Shown piece after piece: positions 63,476 through 64,000 of a stretch of 64,000 nt of DNA (positions are counted from its first letter, which is position 1; the number at the start of each line of letters is the position of its first letter). The DNA lies in NCBI GenBank assembly GCA_022842205.1, contig JALHQA010000003.1, forward strand, positions 248,001 through 312,000, read 5' to 3'. This DNA is from Hyphomicrobiales bacterium. Lineage in GTDB: Bacteria > Pseudomonadota > Alphaproteobacteria > Rhizobiales > Methylopilaceae. The position numbers were made by a program, and so were the translations under genes. The notes under the pieces are model-generated. The model ran no database searches. It saw only the letters and a list, made by a program, of their open reading frames with translations, and was not told where the DNA came from.

Positions 63476-63480
63476 GATAC

Positions 63481-64000
63481 ATGATGGTTCAGGCCAGGAC
63501 GCTGTCGTCGCAAGAAGTGGAGATCGAACCGCGTCACAGTGCGGACGCGCTGTCCCTTGCCGCTGCGATGCCGCGTCTGGTCGTCGCCGCACGGCGCACG
63601 GCGGCGAGCGTCGTGCATGGCATGCACGGCCGACGCCGCGCCGGTCCTGGCGATAATTTCTGGCAGTTTCGTCGCTACGCACCGGAAGAGTCCGCCGCGC
63701 GGATCGACTGGCGGCGCTCGGCGCTGGGCGACAGCCTGTATGTGCGAGAACAGGAATGGGAAGCCGCGCACACGGTCTGGATCTGGATCGACCGTTCGCG
63801 TTCGATGGCCTACCGTTCGGACCTTGCCGAAGATTCCAAACTTGAGCGTGCGGTGATCCTTGGCCTGGCCCTGGCGGACCTGCTCGTGCGCGGTGGCGAA
63901 CGGGTCGGCCTGATCGGTCTAGGCACCCCGACGGCCAGCCGCCGGGCGGTGGACATTCTTGCCAATGTCCTCCTTGCAGCGCCGCCAAACGAGAGTTTTC
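63481..64000 (+). CDS. DUF58 protein (MoxR partner), 3' cut by window edge
   Basis: The first 173 residues of an open frame reaching the right edge. Seen: the DUF58 core RRRAGPGDNFWQFRRY, RIDWRRSALGDSLYVRE and a VWA-like IWIDRSRSM. DUF58 proteins pair with MoxR ATPases; the pair often leads an operon of VWA/membrane proteins. Starts 5 bp after moxR. Two successive ATGs; 63481 or 63484. Confidence 0.9.
   Translation, partial: MMVQARTLSSQEVEIEPRHSADALSLAAAMPRLVVAARRTAASVVHGMHGRRRAGPGDNFWQFRRYAPEESAARIDWRRSALGDSLYVREQEWEAAHTVWIWIDRSRSMAYRSDLAEDSKLERAVILGLALADLLVRGGERVGLIGLGTPTASRRAVDILANVLLAAPPNESF

Noticed and set aside
62360-63988. Long minus-strand frame opposite moxR/DUF58 (542 codons)
   Set aside because: Shadow frame; both genes on the plus strand carry clear family motifs and ribosome sites.

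Overview
The window (about 62-64% GC by eye, with two AT-richer patches) looks like a chromosome segment of an alphaproteobacterium, most likely of the order Hyphomicrobiales (Rhizobiales). Evidence: CcrM with a CtrA-type promoter element, OpgC, Omp25-like porins, an ATP-dependent 871-residue UvrB with the long N-terminus common in this class, a petABC operon with separate cytochrome b and c1, and gene orders typical of the group (mutY/dciA/dsbA/smc, ispH-thrB-rnhA, uvrC-pgsA-moaD-moaE, lgt-midA-pgeF, DUF6111-cca next to moxR-DUF58). The genus cannot be decided from the sequence alone. I saw no tRNA, rRNA, CRISPR array, insertion sequence or integrase.

Layout. 1-9.7 kb: smc (cut by the left edge), a DsbA-like thioredoxin and DciA-like DUF721 diverge from mutY; then a CDF metal transporter, ccrM behind a CtrA-like box, ispH, a DMT permease and thrB-rnhA. 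10-17.4 kb: an MFS permease, a 1-Cys peroxiredoxin with a DsbD-N-like redox protein, YqgE, an exported WG-repeat protein and uvrB. 17.4-27 kb: small exported proteins, an OpgC/SGNH envelope-glycan pair, DoxX, RlpA, a GT21 glycosyltransferase with a PHO-box-like element, a fold-III decarboxylase, RNase T2, rlmJ and two small genes. 27-35 kb: cold-shock protein, GST, three tandem Omp25-like porins, uvrC-pgsA-moaDE, and a fourth porin with a very unusual loop. 35-45 kb: a chemoreceptor behind a perfect TTAA-N7-TTAA box, an AT-rich intergenic stretch, ilvE, a translationally coupled MarR/response regulator/histidine kinase (PetP/PetR-like) operon, csaA, a TetR regulator, proC and ubiK. 45-54 kb: lgt-midA-pgeF, prs, rplY-pth-ychF, a flavodoxin-like protein, nfi and apt. 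54-64 kb: a GC-poor pair of unknown genes inserted between apt and petC, the petABC operon, a YrbL-like kinase coupled to hemF, an SDR, a DM13 protein, cca-DUF6111, and the start of a moxR-DUF58 operon (cut by the right edge).

Most of the window is core housekeeping: replication and repair (smc, dciA, mutY, uvrB, uvrC, nfi), respiration and heme (petABC, hemF), phospholipid and envelope work (pgsA, lgt, opgC, GT21, porins), translation (rplY, pth, ychF, csaA, cca) and amino acid synthesis. The parts worth a second look are regulatory (CtrA-like boxes at ccrM and at the porin/chemoreceptor divergence, a PHO-box-like site at the GT21 gene, an EcfG-like promoter at a small charged protein), the unknown pair at 54142-54848, the porin with a roughly 100-residue Gly/Leu/Asp-rich loop, changed catalytic residues in an SGNH-like protein and in RNase T2, a small gene at 27107-27280 with a GTG start, and the repeated use of a CTAG overlap as the shared stop of convergent genes.
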